From RGIG6374 sp045600965 (GTDB lineage Bacteria > Bacteroidota > Bacteroidia > Bacteroidales > UBA932): a stretch of 22,584 nt of DNA. A program made the translations under genes and the position numbers. The notes under the pieces are model-generated. The model was not told the origin of the DNA. It saw only the letters and a list, made by a program, of their open reading frames with translations, and searched no databases. The number at the start of each line of letters is the position of its first letter. The stretch's first letter is position 1. Shown in pieces: positions 1 through 9,117 of this stretch. The stretch is taken from NCBI GenBank assembly GCA_045600965.1, contig JAZRYW010000034.1, forward strand, positions 1-22,584. Reading direction: 5' to 3'.

Positions 1-3
1 AAA

Positions 4-35
4 TTTGTTATAGAAGATTTTTGAGGATAGATTTT
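4..35 (+). promoter_or_regulatory. Possible Bacteroidota-type promoter before the PUL
   Basis: A TTTG at 4-7 is followed, after 20 bases, by TAGATTTT at 28-35. This matches the Bacteroides primary-sigma pattern (TTTG near -33, TAnnTTTG near -7) at 7 of 8 positions in the second element, with normal spacing. Transcription would start near 42 and leave a leader of about 110 bases before the kinase gene at 153. The region is strongly AT-rich, so a chance match is quite possible. Confidence 0.3.
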
Positions 36-50
36 CTCTTGAAGAAGGAG

Positions 51-66
51 CAATGCAAAGGCATTG
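51..66 (+). repeat. Small perfect hairpin in the leader
   Basis: CAATGC (51-56) and GCATTG (61-66) form a perfect six-base inverted repeat around the four-base loop AAAG. It lies between the possible promoter and the kinase start, so it could be an operator half-site pair or a leader hairpin. No run of T follows it, so it is not an intrinsic terminator. Confidence 0.3.
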
Positions 67-152
67 TAACTGATGAAAGAGGAAATATAGACCAAAAAGA
101 TTCATAAAAAATAAAGTTAATTATTTCAAAACAGGTTCTAAGCTGTTGTACG

Positions 153-986
153 ATGTTGCTTGGAGCGGACATAGGAGGAACCACTGTCAGCATAGGTCTG
201 GTCGGGAACGGGAAGGTTCTTGAAAGAAGGACTTTCCCTTCATTCGAGAGAACCGACACCCTTGAACTCACGATGAGCCGTCTTACCGGGATGATCGATC
301 AGGTCATACGGCCGGAGGTTACGTCCATCGGCATAGGGGTGCCGTCCGTAGTGGATTGCCGTGAAGGGATAGTCTACGACACGGCCAACATACCTTCCTG
401 GAAGGAAGTCCATCTCAAGGAGATGCTTCAGGACAGATACGGCATACCGGTAAGCGTGAACAATGATGCGAACTGCTATGCCATAGGCGCCTTCAGGGCG
501 CTGGAGCGCGAACTTGAAGGGCCGGACAGCGTGCTGGTTGGCGTGACCCTCGGCACAGGGGTGGGCATAGGCATTGTCCACGGCGGGAAGCTGTTCAACG
601 GCCACAACACCGGGGCGGGGGAACTGTCCTGCGCGCCTTATCTCGACACCTGCATCGAGGACTACTGCAGCAGCAAACTTTTCGCCAGATACGGACGTAC
701 GGCCCGTGAACTGTCCGACGATGCCGCAAACGGCAGTCGGGAGGCCCTTGGCGTATTCGAGGAATTCGGTCACCATCTGGGACATCTTCTGCTCCTTGTG
801 ATGTATGCATACGACCCTTCCACAATAGTGCTGGGAGGTGGTATTTCCGGAGCGTTCGACCTTTTCGAACGCCCGATGATGGATTATCTTTCATCAAGAT
901 TCGTCTACAGCCGCTCTCTTGCCAACACGCGCATAACTGTCCTCAACGACAGCGATGTGGCTCTGGTCGGGGCGGCCTGCCTGTGA
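153..986 (+). CDS. ROK-family sugar kinase
   Basis: This 277-residue protein is a ROK kinase, expected to phosphorylate a hexose or related sugar in the cytoplasm using ATP. The N-terminal phosphate loop DIGGTT is at residues 6-11, the catalytic aspartate is D105 in the motif NNDAN, a second glycine-rich loop TLGTGVGIG is at 132-140, and VLGGGIS near 226-232 belongs to the nucleotide-binding C-terminal lobe. There is no DNA-binding helix-turn-helix, so it is the enzyme type and not the repressor type. The canonical ROK zinc site (GEIGH followed by CxCGxxGCxE) is replaced by GAGELSC and further cysteines C167 and C172. The gene ends 22 bases before susC1 and probably leads the PUL operon, supplying the entry step for sugars released by the GH2 enzyme. 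The exact sugar cannot be read from sequence. Confidence 0.85.
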   Translation: MLLGADIGGTTVSIGLVGNGKVLERRTFPSFERTDTLELTMSRLTGMIDQVIRPEVTSIGIGVPSVVDCREGIVYDTANIPSWKEVHLKEMLQDRYGIPVSVNNDANCYAIGAFRALERELEGPDSVLVGVTLGTGVGIGIVHGGKLFNGHNTGAGELSCAPYLDTCIEDYCSSKLFARYGRTARELSDDAANGSREALGVFEEFGHHLGHLLLLVMYAYDPSTIVLGGGISGAFDLFERPMMDYLSSRFVYSRSLANTRITVLNDSDVALVGAACL

Positions 987-1008
987 TTAATACTATTATT
1001 CTGACATA

Positions 1009-4000
1009 ATGAGAAACATATTGCGAACAAATGCCGTGTGCGGCAGGAAACAGGGATGCATCCTTGCGCTGCTTGTCCTGTTTGCCCTATTCGCCACGTC
1101 TTCATTCCGGGCATATGCCGTGAATGAGCTGCAATCCCCGAAGATAACCCTGACGGGAACCGTCATCGATGCATCCGGAGAGCCCGTCATCGGCGCCACC
1201 GTCATCGAGGACGGCACCAACAACGGCGCGGTGACTGACCTTGACGGCCGTTTCACCCTCAGCGTAGCGGCGGATGCCACCGTCCGGGTGACCTGCATAG
1301 GCTATTCCGACCAGACCATACCTCTCAACGGCAGGGCAAGGATAGAAGTGGTGCTGCAGGAGGAGAGCACCGCCATCGACGAGGTGGTGGTGACCGCCTT
1401 CGCAACCCAGAAGAGGGTGAATGTGACGGGCGCGATAACCACCGTGGCCGGTGACGAGATAATCAAGGCCCCCGTGGCTAACGTCTCCTCCGCCCTTGTG
1501 GGTATAACTCCCGGCATAAGCGCCGTCACGGTCAGCGGTGAGCCCGGTCAGGATGCGGCTCAGATAGCCATACGCGGTATTTCATCCTACTCCGGCAATA
1601 CGTCTCCCCTGATTGTCATCGACGGCATAGAACAGCCTTCCAATCAGGCTATGAGCATTCTCAACAGCCTGAATCCCAACGATATCCTGGGTATCAGCGT
1701 TCTCAAGGACGCATCTTCCACCGCCGTTTACGGCATACGCGCGGCGAATGGCGTGATCATCATCACCACGCGCCGCGGACAGGCCGGGGCGCCCAAGGTG
1801 AGCTTCTCGGGAGACTTCGGTTTCACCAATGCCACCAACGTCCAGAGGGGCCTTTCCTCCTACGAGTACGCGCTGTTCCGCAACGAGGCGGTGCGCAACG
1901 AGGTTGACGGTTTCGGCAAGACCTCCCTTATGAACTATCTCTTCACCGATGACGATCTGTGGAAGTTCCAGAACAACCGCGATTTCACGCCTGCCGAGGT
2001 TGATGCAATGAATCTCACTGCAGACCAGAAGCGGCGCCTTCTGGACAGTCCGGCCCTCTATTACGGCACGTCCGACGCCTATTCCGAGCTCTACAGCAGG
2101 GTGGCCCCGCAGTGGCAGGTCAACGTGAGCGTCTCGGGAGGAGCCGAGAGAGTGAGGTACTATGTCTCGCTGAACTATTTCGACCAGCAGTCCATTATGC
2201 AGAACGCCAACTATTTCGGTGTCAAGACGGGCTCAAGGTACCAGAGGTACAATGTCAGGGCCAATGTCGATGTGGACCTCTTCAGGAACACCACTCTCAG
2301 CGTGAACACGAGCGGTCAGTTCGGTTCGACAACCGGCCCCGGCACAGGTTCGCTCTACAGCCGCTACAGCGGAATAATGCAGATAATCTACGAGGGCAAC
2401 CCGTTCACCAACAGAAGTATGATTATCGACGACCATCTCATCGCCGATTTCGACTATCCCCAGAACTCGGTGCAGGAGGGACTCCACCGCAGGACCGACA
2501 ATGAAATGACGGGAGGATGGCTTCCCGCTCTTCTGGGACGCTCCGTGGGTACCACCACAAACACGCGTATCGACGTGGCGATGCGCCTGCGCCACGATAT
2601 GTCCTATCTCCTCCAGGGGCTTGACTTCCAGACAAGCCTCCGTTATCAGGAGAACTACAGCAAGGTGGCCGTGCAGTCGTTCGCCATTCCCCAATATACT
2701 GTCAGACGCTCCCTGACGGATCCCAACGAACTCGAATTCTTCGGGGGTTCGGTAGGCGCCGACGGCTATTCGTCCGGGTCCTGGGGCGGAATGCGTGACT
2801 TCTATGCCGATGCCTCCCTCAACTATCAGGGCAACTTCGGCAAGCATAACGTAGGCGCCCTGCTGCTCGGCCGCGCGACCAAATACACTATGCCCGGCGA
2901 CCAGTTCAACACTCCGAGCGGCCTTATCGGCACGTCGGCCCGTGTCACCTATGACTACGACACCCGCTATATGGTCGAACTCAACTTCGCCTACAACGGG
3001 ACGGAGAACTTTGCGAAGGATCAGAGGTTCGGATTCTTCCCCGCAGCGTCGGTGGGATATGTCATAAGCAACGAGCCCTGGTTCAGACAGAACAACTTCC
3101 TCACCTTCCTGAAGATAAGGGGAAGCTACGGTATCGTGGGCAACGACCAGATCGGCGGAAAGAGATATCTCTATCTGCCCGGCACGTTCTCGACGAATCT
3201 CGGCCCCGGAGGCTTCTCATCCGAGCCGAACGCTTCCTCGGCCTCCATCACCGGCAACTACTATCAGTTCGGAACAAGCGGTGACACTCCCAACACATAC
3301 TACTACGGATCCTCGGAAGGCGCACTGGGAAATCCCAACGTCACCTGGGAGAAGTCGAAGAAGGCCAGCGCCGGCATCGAGGTCAAGTTCCTGCGTGACA
3401 GGCTCAGTTTCACCGGCGACTACTTCTACGAGGACAGGACCGACATCCTCACCACCCTCGGCGTGATTCCCTCCACCTTCGGCGTGCCGTCCTGGGAGAC
3501 TGCGGCCGTCAATGTGGGCGAGGTGACCAACAGGGGTTACGAACTGGTCCTCGGCTGGAAGGACAGGAAGGGTGATTTCAGCTATTACATCGAAGGCAAC
3601 CTCACCTATGCCAGGAACATAATCGAATATATGGCGGAAGCCCCCAACCCCTACGGGTGGATGAACCAGACGGGGCATTCTATAGGCCAGCGTTACGGAT
3701 ACAAGACCGACGGCTTCTACGACACTGTGGAGGAGCTCGCCAACCGTCCGTATATCCAGCCTTCCGCCAATGCCGCGACTCTCGGTGACATCAAATACGT
3801 CGACCTTAACGGAGACGGTATCGTCAATGACAAGGATATGGGCCCCGTAGGCTATCCCAACCGTCCTATGATGAACTTCGGCGGGAAGTTGGGCTTCAGT
3901 TGGAAGGGCTTCGACCTCAATATGGTGCTCTCCGGCACGGCGATGGGTTCGTACTACATCTCACGAATCACAAGTCCTTTCTTCAAGAGGGCGGGCAACG

Positions 4001-4395
4001 CGTTCCTGTGGCAGTACGAGGGACGCTGGACTGCAGAGAAATACGCCGCCGGGGAGGTTGCCACCTATCCGCGCGCCGTATACGATGCAGATCAGAACCA
4101 CTATGACTTCGGCCCCACCTCCGATTTCTGGGCGCTTTCATCAGACCATCTCAGAATCAAGAACGTGGAGATCGGCTACACCTTCAGGGACAATTCACCT
4201 TTCCTGCGGAAGATGGGGGTTTCGAGTATGAGGATATATGCCAACGCAAACAATCTCCTGACACTGTTCGACGAGATGAGCCGCTACGGCATAGACCCCG
4301 AGACAAAGGATGATATGGGCGGAAGCGAAGGAAACATATCCTATGTGTTCCCTCTTACCAGGACCACGAACTTTGGCGTTAACATTCAATTCTAA
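1009..4395 (+). CDS. SusC/RagA-like TonB-dependent outer-membrane transporter (SusC1)
   Basis: This 1128-residue outer-membrane importer takes up oligosaccharides using TonB energy. Residues 1-37 form a signal peptide ending in AYA. A carboxypeptidase-regulatory-like domain spans about 47-118, with GTVIDASGEPVIGATV at its start. The TonB box DEVVVTAF is at 124-131, and the plug spans about 140-257 with IRGISSY and the SusC signature LKDASSTAVYG. The rest is a 22-strand barrel that ends in phenylalanine. A loop with D-NGDG near the C-terminal third is the usual SusC calcium-loop-like motif. There is no STN domain, so it is unlikely to signal to an anti-sigma factor. It pairs with the susD gene 12 bases downstream. 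The start ATG is well placed for the signal peptide. Confidence 0.95.
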   Translation: MRNILRTNAVCGRKQGCILALLVLFALFATSSFRAYAVNELQSPKITLTGTVIDASGEPVIGATVIEDGTNNGAVTDLDGRFTLSVAADATVRVTCIGYSDQTIPLNGRARIEVVLQEESTAIDEVVVTAFATQKRVNVTGAITTVAGDEIIKAPVANVSSALVGITPGISAVTVSGEPGQDAAQIAIRGISSYSGNTSPLIVIDGIEQPSNQAMSILNSLNPNDILGISVLKDASSTAVYGIRAANGVIIITTRRGQAGAPKVSFSGDFGFTNATNVQRGLSSYEYALFRNEAVRNEVDGFGKTSLMNYLFTDDDLWKFQNNRDFTPAEVDAMNLTADQKRRLLDSPALYYGTSDAYSELYSRVAPQWQVNVSVSGGAERVRYYVSLNYFDQQSIMQNANYFGVKTGSRYQRYNVRANVDVDLFRNTTLSVNTSGQFGSTTGPGTGSLYSRYSGIMQIIYEGNPFTNRSMIIDDHLIADFDYPQNSVQEGLHRRTDNEMTGGWLPALLGRSVGTTTNTRIDVAMRLRHDMSYLLQGLDFQTSLRYQENYSKVAVQSFAIPQYTVRRSLTDPNELEFFGGSVGADGYSSGSWGGMRDFYADASLNYQGNFGKHNVGALLLGRATKYTMPGDQFNTPSGLIGTSARVTYDYDTRYMVELNFAYNGTENFAKDQRFGFFPAASVGYVISNEPWFRQNNFLTFLKIRGSYGIVGNDQIGGKRYLYLPGTFSTNLGPGGFSSEPNASSASITGNYYQFGTSGDTPNTYYYGSSEGALGNPNVTWEKSKKASAGIEVKFLRDRLSFTGDYFYEDRTDILTTLGVIPSTFGVPSWETAAVNVGEVTNRGYELVLGWKDRKGDFSYYIEGNLTYARNIIEYMAEAPNPYGWMNQTGHSIGQRYGYKTDGFYDTVEELANRPYIQPSANAATLGDIKYVDLNGDGIVNDKDMGPVGYPNRPMMNFGGKLGFSWKGFDLNMVLSGTAMGSYYISRITSPFFKRAGNAFLWQYEGRWTAEKYAAGEVATYPRAVYDADQNHYDFGPTSDFWALSSDHLRIKNVEIGYTFRDNSPFLRKMGVSSMRIYANANNLLTLFDEMSRYGIDPETKDDMGGSEGNISYVFPLTRTTNFGVNIQF

Positions 4396-4400
4396 GGAGG
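4394..4400 (+). promoter_or_regulatory. Shine-Dalgarno overlapping the susC1 stop codon
   Basis: AAGGAGG at 4394-4400 overlaps the TAA stop of SusC1 and sits seven bases before the SusD1 ATG at 4408. It is a near-perfect Shine-Dalgarno sequence, which is unusual in Bacteroidota, where initiation usually relies on A-rich leaders. Its place suggests translational coupling of susC to susD. Confidence 0.65.
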
Positions 4401-4407
4401 CGCGTTT

Positions 4408-6267
4408 ATGAAGAAATTCACATTATCGATATTGATGCTCGCCGCTCTTGCAGGTTTCAGTTCCTGCGACGGCTTCCTTGAGATGCCTGAAGTGACGGGC
4501 AGCGTTTACCTTGAAGATGTCTTTTCAAACCGCAAGGATGCGGAAGGAATGCTCTGGCGCACCTATCACAAGGCTCTGCGCGAAGGCCTTCCCGAAGGCT
4601 GGGGCATCAACCACGGCACTTTGGCCAGCGTATCGGGCGAACTTTCAAGAGGATTCACCTGGCACGGGACCTATCCCTACACGGTCAGCGGTCCTGCAAT
4701 CATACCCAATTCCGACGGAAACATCATCACCACCTGCAACTTCGATGAGAACTGGCAGGTTATCAGAAGCGCTTTCCTGATCATACAGAACATAGACCAG
4801 GTGCCTTCCGAGGAACTCAGCGACCAGATGAAGTCCTATATGAAGGGTGAGGCATACGGGCTGATAGCCTACCGCTATATGACTATGTTCCAGCGCTGGG
4901 GCGGTGTTCCCAAGGCAATAAAGGCATATCAGATGGACGAGGACATCAACCTTCCCCGCCAATCCGTACAGACGACCCTCGATTACATACTCGAACTCTG
5001 CCAGACTGCCTATGACCTTCTTCCCGACAGCTGGTACAACATCGAGCCGGGCAGCGCCGACAAGTGGGAGGGCCGTCTGACAAGGGGAGTGATACTGGCA
5101 ATAAAGGCCAAGGCCCTCACATTTGCATCCAGACCCCTTTTCAATTCGGCGACCTCCTACGCCAAGGAGTTCGGTATGGCTTATCCCGAGAACTTCAGCG
5201 ACTCCCTGATATGCTTCGGCAATTATGACGAGAACCGCTACAGGGCCGCCATCGATGCCAACCTTGCCGTACTCGACTGGTGCAGGGCCAACGGAAAGGG
5301 CCTCATATTCACAGCCGGTGAAGGCAATGTCAACAGTTTCGAACAGGCCATCGACGACTACGGGCGCGGAGTGTCCGATATGTACGGCCCGGAACGCATA
5401 CTTTCTTTCAAGGTGGCAAGCACCCAGTCGACCCAGAACAATATGAATATGGGTTACAACTGGTCCGCCTACGGATACACCGAGGAGCTTTCACAGCGCG
5501 GCCTGCTGACCAACTTCCTGAGGCTCTACCGCGACACGGACGGCAACGACATTGACTGGCCTGTCGTAGGGGAGAGCGCACCGCGCGACATTTCCGACTA
5601 TGCGGCCAATATCGACAGGATAGAGGCGCGTTTCCGCGTGGATTTCTGCGTTCCCGGCAAGTTCGGCCGTTCGAACGACGGTGACCCCAACTGGAACGAG
5701 TACATCAGCTATATGGGCAGTTTCGAGACGGATGAGGCCAATGCCGCCAATATGATAAGGTCCGTCGAGGGTCGTGGAATAGGAGTCCCCACCAAGTTCT
5801 TCTACAAGGCGGGGGCGCGGCAATGGTTCGAATTCCCTCTGCTGCGTGTCGCTGAAAACTATCTCTACCTCGCCGAGGCCTACAACGAGGTCGGCGATGC
5901 GGCCAATGCGCTCAGGTATCTCAACATCATACGCGGCAGGGCCGGTCTTCCTGCAGTGCAGACGACCGACAAGGCGGCCCTTCGCAAGCTGATAGTCCGC
6001 GAGAACGCGCTCGAATTCTTCGAGGAGAACCACCGCTACTTCGACGTCAAGCATTGGAAACTCGAAGACATAGGCACTGAGATACTCGGCGGCCAGAAGA
6101 CGGAGATATCATTCCTGAGAATCGGCGGCAACAACACTATGGATGCCCTCGTATCCTATTGGGATGCCTTCGCATTCAATCAGTACTGGCACCCCAAGAT
6201 GTTCCTCGAACCGTTCAACCAGAGCGAGGTCAACAAGGGTATAATAGCTCAGAATCCAGGTTATTAA
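4408..6267 (+). CDS. SusD/RagB-like surface glycan-binding lipoprotein (SusD1)
   Basis: This 619-residue lipoprotein is the extracellular lid that captures glycan over the SusC1 barrel. The signal peptide ends in the lipobox GFSSC with lipidated C20, followed by DGFLE, whose acidic residues fit export to the cell surface. The middle and C-terminal parts carry the SusD TPR-type helices. The family signature is clear near the C-terminus: LYLAEAYNEVGDAANALRYL, then IRGRAGLP, then RENALEFFEENHRYFDVKHW. The protein is slightly longer than many SusD homologues, but no domain is missing. It follows SusC1 by 12 bases and has a strong Shine-Dalgarno. Glycan-contact residues cannot be assigned without a structure. 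Confidence 0.94.
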   Translation: MKKFTLSILMLAALAGFSSCDGFLEMPEVTGSVYLEDVFSNRKDAEGMLWRTYHKALREGLPEGWGINHGTLASVSGELSRGFTWHGTYPYTVSGPAIIPNSDGNIITTCNFDENWQVIRSAFLIIQNIDQVPSEELSDQMKSYMKGEAYGLIAYRYMTMFQRWGGVPKAIKAYQMDEDINLPRQSVQTTLDYILELCQTAYDLLPDSWYNIEPGSADKWEGRLTRGVILAIKAKALTFASRPLFNSATSYAKEFGMAYPENFSDSLICFGNYDENRYRAAIDANLAVLDWCRANGKGLIFTAGEGNVNSFEQAIDDYGRGVSDMYGPERILSFKVASTQSTQNNMNMGYNWSAYGYTEELSQRGLLTNFLRLYRDTDGNDIDWPVVGESAPRDISDYAANIDRIEARFRVDFCVPGKFGRSNDGDPNWNEYISYMGSFETDEANAANMIRSVEGRGIGVPTKFFYKAGARQWFEFPLLRVAENYLYLAEAYNEVGDAANALRYLNIIRGRAGLPAVQTTDKAALRKLIVRENALEFFEENHRYFDVKHWKLEDIGTEILGGQKTEISFLRIGGNNTMDALVSYWDAFAFNQYWHPKMFLEPFNQSEVNKGIIAQNPGY

Positions 6268-6288
6268 CAGATTATCCAGGGAAACGTT

Positions 6289-9105
6289 ATGAAATCAGCA
6301 AAATACTTATTATTGTTTGCAGGGGCCCTGACGGCCTTTTCACTCAACGGCTTTTCGCAGGATCTGGAACTGGAGACCGCAGCGCAGGCCTTTGCCACGG
6401 GTGAGGAGATATACAAAAGTCCGACACCCAACTTCACGGAAGCCCTTTCCGGAAAGATACCCGGCCTGACTGTCATCACAAAGGACGCCACTCCCGGTGC
6501 CGGAAGCGCAAGGATGTTCATCCGTGGGCTGGGCTCCTATGCGGAGGGTACGGACAACAACACCCTCAAATTCTACGTGGACGGGTTCGAGGTGATGAGC
6601 GACTTTGTCAACTACCTCACTCCGGAGGAGATTGAAGAGGTCTACGTCCTCAAGGACGCCGCCTCCCTTGCAACTTTCGGTATGAACGGAGCCAACGGAG
6701 TGATATACATAAAGACCAGGCGCGGGATGGTCACAGACAAGCCTGTGATCACTTTCCAGGCCCGCGGAGGTATGCAGGCGCCCGTCAACGTGGTGAAGGC
6801 CCTCGGCTCGTACGACTATGCCCAGCTTTACAATCAGGCATACAGCAACGACAACGGCAGGGAGTGGAACCAGTATTATGACTTCGAGGCCCTCAACGCC
6901 TACAAGGACGGGACCGGCACCAATGTCAACTGGTACGACGAGGTGATGAAGGACAACGGTATGTATTCCGATGCGTCCCTGTCCTTCCGCGGAGGCTCGG
7001 CACTTGCAAAGTACAGCGTGGTGCTCGACTACGGCAACCAGCAGGGGCTCCTCAACGTAAGGAACACAGCCAAGACGCACAATGCCTCCTATGAGCAGTA
7101 CGGCCTGCGCACCAACCTCGACATACGTCTCAACAAGGTCCTTACCGTCGGAGTGGACGTGGGCGGCCGTCTGGAGGACAGAACCCGTCCGAACTACAGT
7201 CTGTATTCGCTTATGGACAATGTCAGGAACTATCCTTCGAACATCTATCCTGTTATGGATCCCCTGTCAACCGACCCTATTTGCAACTATTCCGGAACCG
7301 GAATATATCCTGACAACCCGGTTGCATCCCTCAGCGGCACAGGCTGGACGACCAGCCGCACCAAGCTGATGCTCGCCAACTTCAAGTTCAAGGAGGAACT
7401 TGACTTCCTTCTGAAGGGACTCTACCTTCAGGAGGGATTCTCCTTCTATTCGAAAACCGTCGGCAACACCGCAAAGACAAACAACTATGCGAGATATTAC
7501 GGAGGAGTGGCGCAGACTTCCGATATGTCATCATATCTGAGGAGCGAAGGCTACTGGTCTTCCGGCAAGGAGCGCTGGATGCAGGGCAACGTCACTCTCG
7601 GATGGGCGGGAGGTTTCGGTGAAAATGCCTTCGATGCCGCTCTGGCAGCCCATATCTCCGACTACAACGGCTCGGGTTCGGAGTTCTACAACTGGAAATA
7701 CCACTACATCAACTACAGCGGCCGTGTGAACTACGGTTACGACAACCGCTATCTCGCCGCCCTCGGCTTTTCATATTTCGGCAGCGATGCCTATGCTGAG
7801 GGCAACCGATATGTGTTCTATCCTACGGTGTCGCTTGCCTGGGTTGCCTCGAACGAGGATTTCCTGAAAGGCAGCGATTCGGTGGACCTGCTGAAGGTCA
7901 GAGCATCCGCCGGCTACACCGGAGCTGCGGAAGCCTATGTCGGCATAGACGGATTCACCACTGACGGCCGTTATCTCTATCAGCAGTATTACGGCTGGAC
8001 CGGCAGCTACGTCAAGGGCGTGGGTCCCGGGTTCGGTGGCGGTGAAAGCGGTCTGAGGCCCCTTTTCAAGAGCAATCCGGATATCACCGCGGAGAAGAGC
8101 CTCAAGGCCGACGCGGGTGTCGATGTCAAACTCTTCGGCCGCCTCAGCCTGACCGCGGACTACTTCCTGGATATGCGTACCGGCATTCTCACCCTTGACC
8201 GCACCCTTATGGACTATTACGGCAAGGACACCTACTACTCCAACCTCGGCAGGATGATCAATCAGGGCGTGGATGCAAGCTTCAATTTCACCGACAGGGC
8301 GGGGGACTTCAACTATTCCGTGTTCGGAAACGTCGTATTCGCCAGGAACAAGGTCCTTGAAATGGGTGAAGTTGGAGCCAAGTATCCCTACAACAGGCAG
8401 ACGGGACACCCATACGGCACACGTATGGGGCTTGAGTGCGAAGGCTTCTACGACATCACCGACTTCGACCTTGACGGCGCTCTGAATATGGGGCTTCCCG
8501 TTCCTCTGTTCGGTTCGGTACAGCCCGGAGACCTCAAGTACAAGGATCAGGACGGTGACGGATACATAGACGATACGGACATTGTCGCAGTGGGCGCCCC
8601 GGCATATCCCTCCACCTCCTTCAGCCTCGGAGCAGCCCTTGAATTCAAGGGATTCGACTTCTCGATGCTCTTTGTCGGCAGTGCGGGCTCTACCGTGAAC
8701 CTCCTCGACTATTCCGTATGGCGCACCTTCGAGAACTACGGCAATGCGTATGAGTGGGCGCAGGGCGCTTGGGCATACTATCCCGAAGCCGGAATCGACA
8801 ACAGGGCCGCCGCAACCTATCCCCGTCTTTCGCTTCAGAGCAATGACAACAACTACCGCACAAGTTCGTTCTGGATCAGAAAAAACGACTACATCCGTCT
8901 CCAGAACGTAGAGATAGGTTACGAGTTCTCGACAATCAAGTCGGTAAGCAGACTCGGCATAACAAAATGCCGTCTCTATGCCAACGCCTACAATCTGCTG
9001 ACCCTCAGCAAAATACTTAATGATTACAAGATAGATCCCGCAACGGCCAACTACGGTTATCCCAATGTCAAGTCGTTCAATCTGGGTGTTCAGATCACCT
9101 TTTAA
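6289..9105 (+). CDS. SusC-like TonB-dependent transporter without N-terminal extension (SusC2)
   Basis: This 938-residue protein is a second SusC-family importer. After the signal peptide (cleavage near residue 23, FSQ) it goes almost directly into the plug. The carboxypeptidase-like domain seen in SusC1 is absent, which explains most of the length difference. Plug motifs are FIRGLGSY near 77-84, YVDGFEV near 96-102 and LKDAASLATFGMNGANGVIY at 121-140. A KDQDGDGYIDDTD loop lies in the C-terminal third and the barrel ends in phenylalanine. The normal TonB box (EVVVT-like) is not recognisable. The matching segment reads ELETAAQAFATGEE, and only the AFAT part is shared with SusC1. It is paired with SusD2. 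Energy coupling through a divergent TonB box is likely but not shown. Confidence 0.92.
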   Translation: MKSAKYLLLFAGALTAFSLNGFSQDLELETAAQAFATGEEIYKSPTPNFTEALSGKIPGLTVITKDATPGAGSARMFIRGLGSYAEGTDNNTLKFYVDGFEVMSDFVNYLTPEEIEEVYVLKDAASLATFGMNGANGVIYIKTRRGMVTDKPVITFQARGGMQAPVNVVKALGSYDYAQLYNQAYSNDNGREWNQYYDFEALNAYKDGTGTNVNWYDEVMKDNGMYSDASLSFRGGSALAKYSVVLDYGNQQGLLNVRNTAKTHNASYEQYGLRTNLDIRLNKVLTVGVDVGGRLEDRTRPNYSLYSLMDNVRNYPSNIYPVMDPLSTDPICNYSGTGIYPDNPVASLSGTGWTTSRTKLMLANFKFKEELDFLLKGLYLQEGFSFYSKTVGNTAKTNNYARYYGGVAQTSDMSSYLRSEGYWSSGKERWMQGNVTLGWAGGFGENAFDAALAAHISDYNGSGSEFYNWKYHYINYSGRVNYGYDNRYLAALGFSYFGSDAYAEGNRYVFYPTVSLAWVASNEDFLKGSDSVDLLKVRASAGYTGAAEAYVGIDGFTTDGRYLYQQYYGWTGSYVKGVGPGFGGGESGLRPLFKSNPDITAEKSLKADAGVDVKLFGRLSLTADYFLDMRTGILTLDRTLMDYYGKDTYYSNLGRMINQGVDASFNFTDRAGDFNYSVFGNVVFARNKVLEMGEVGAKYPYNRQTGHPYGTRMGLECEGFYDITDFDLDGALNMGLPVPLFGSVQPGDLKYKDQDGDGYIDDTDIVAVGAPAYPSTSFSLGAALEFKGFDFSMLFVGSAGSTVNLLDYSVWRTFENYGNAYEWAQGAWAYYPEAGIDNRAAATYPRLSLQSNDNNYRTSSFWIRKNDYIRLQNVEIGYEFSTIKSVSRLGITKCRLYANAYNLLTLSKILNDYKIDPATANYGYPNVKSFNLGVQITF

Positions 9106-9110
9106 GGAGA
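9104..9110 (+). promoter_or_regulatory. Shine-Dalgarno overlapping the susC2 stop codon
   Basis: AAGGAGA at 9104-9110 overlaps the TAA stop of SusC2 and precedes the SusD2 ATG at 9118 by seven bases. This is the same geometry as the first SusC/SusD junction, which argues for conserved translational coupling. Confidence 0.55.
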
Positions 9111-9117
9111 CAACAGT

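Noticed and set aside
1009..4395. SusC1 as a signalling transducer for an ECF sigma factor
   Set aside because: No STN domain is present before the plug, and no sigma or anti-sigma gene is in the window.
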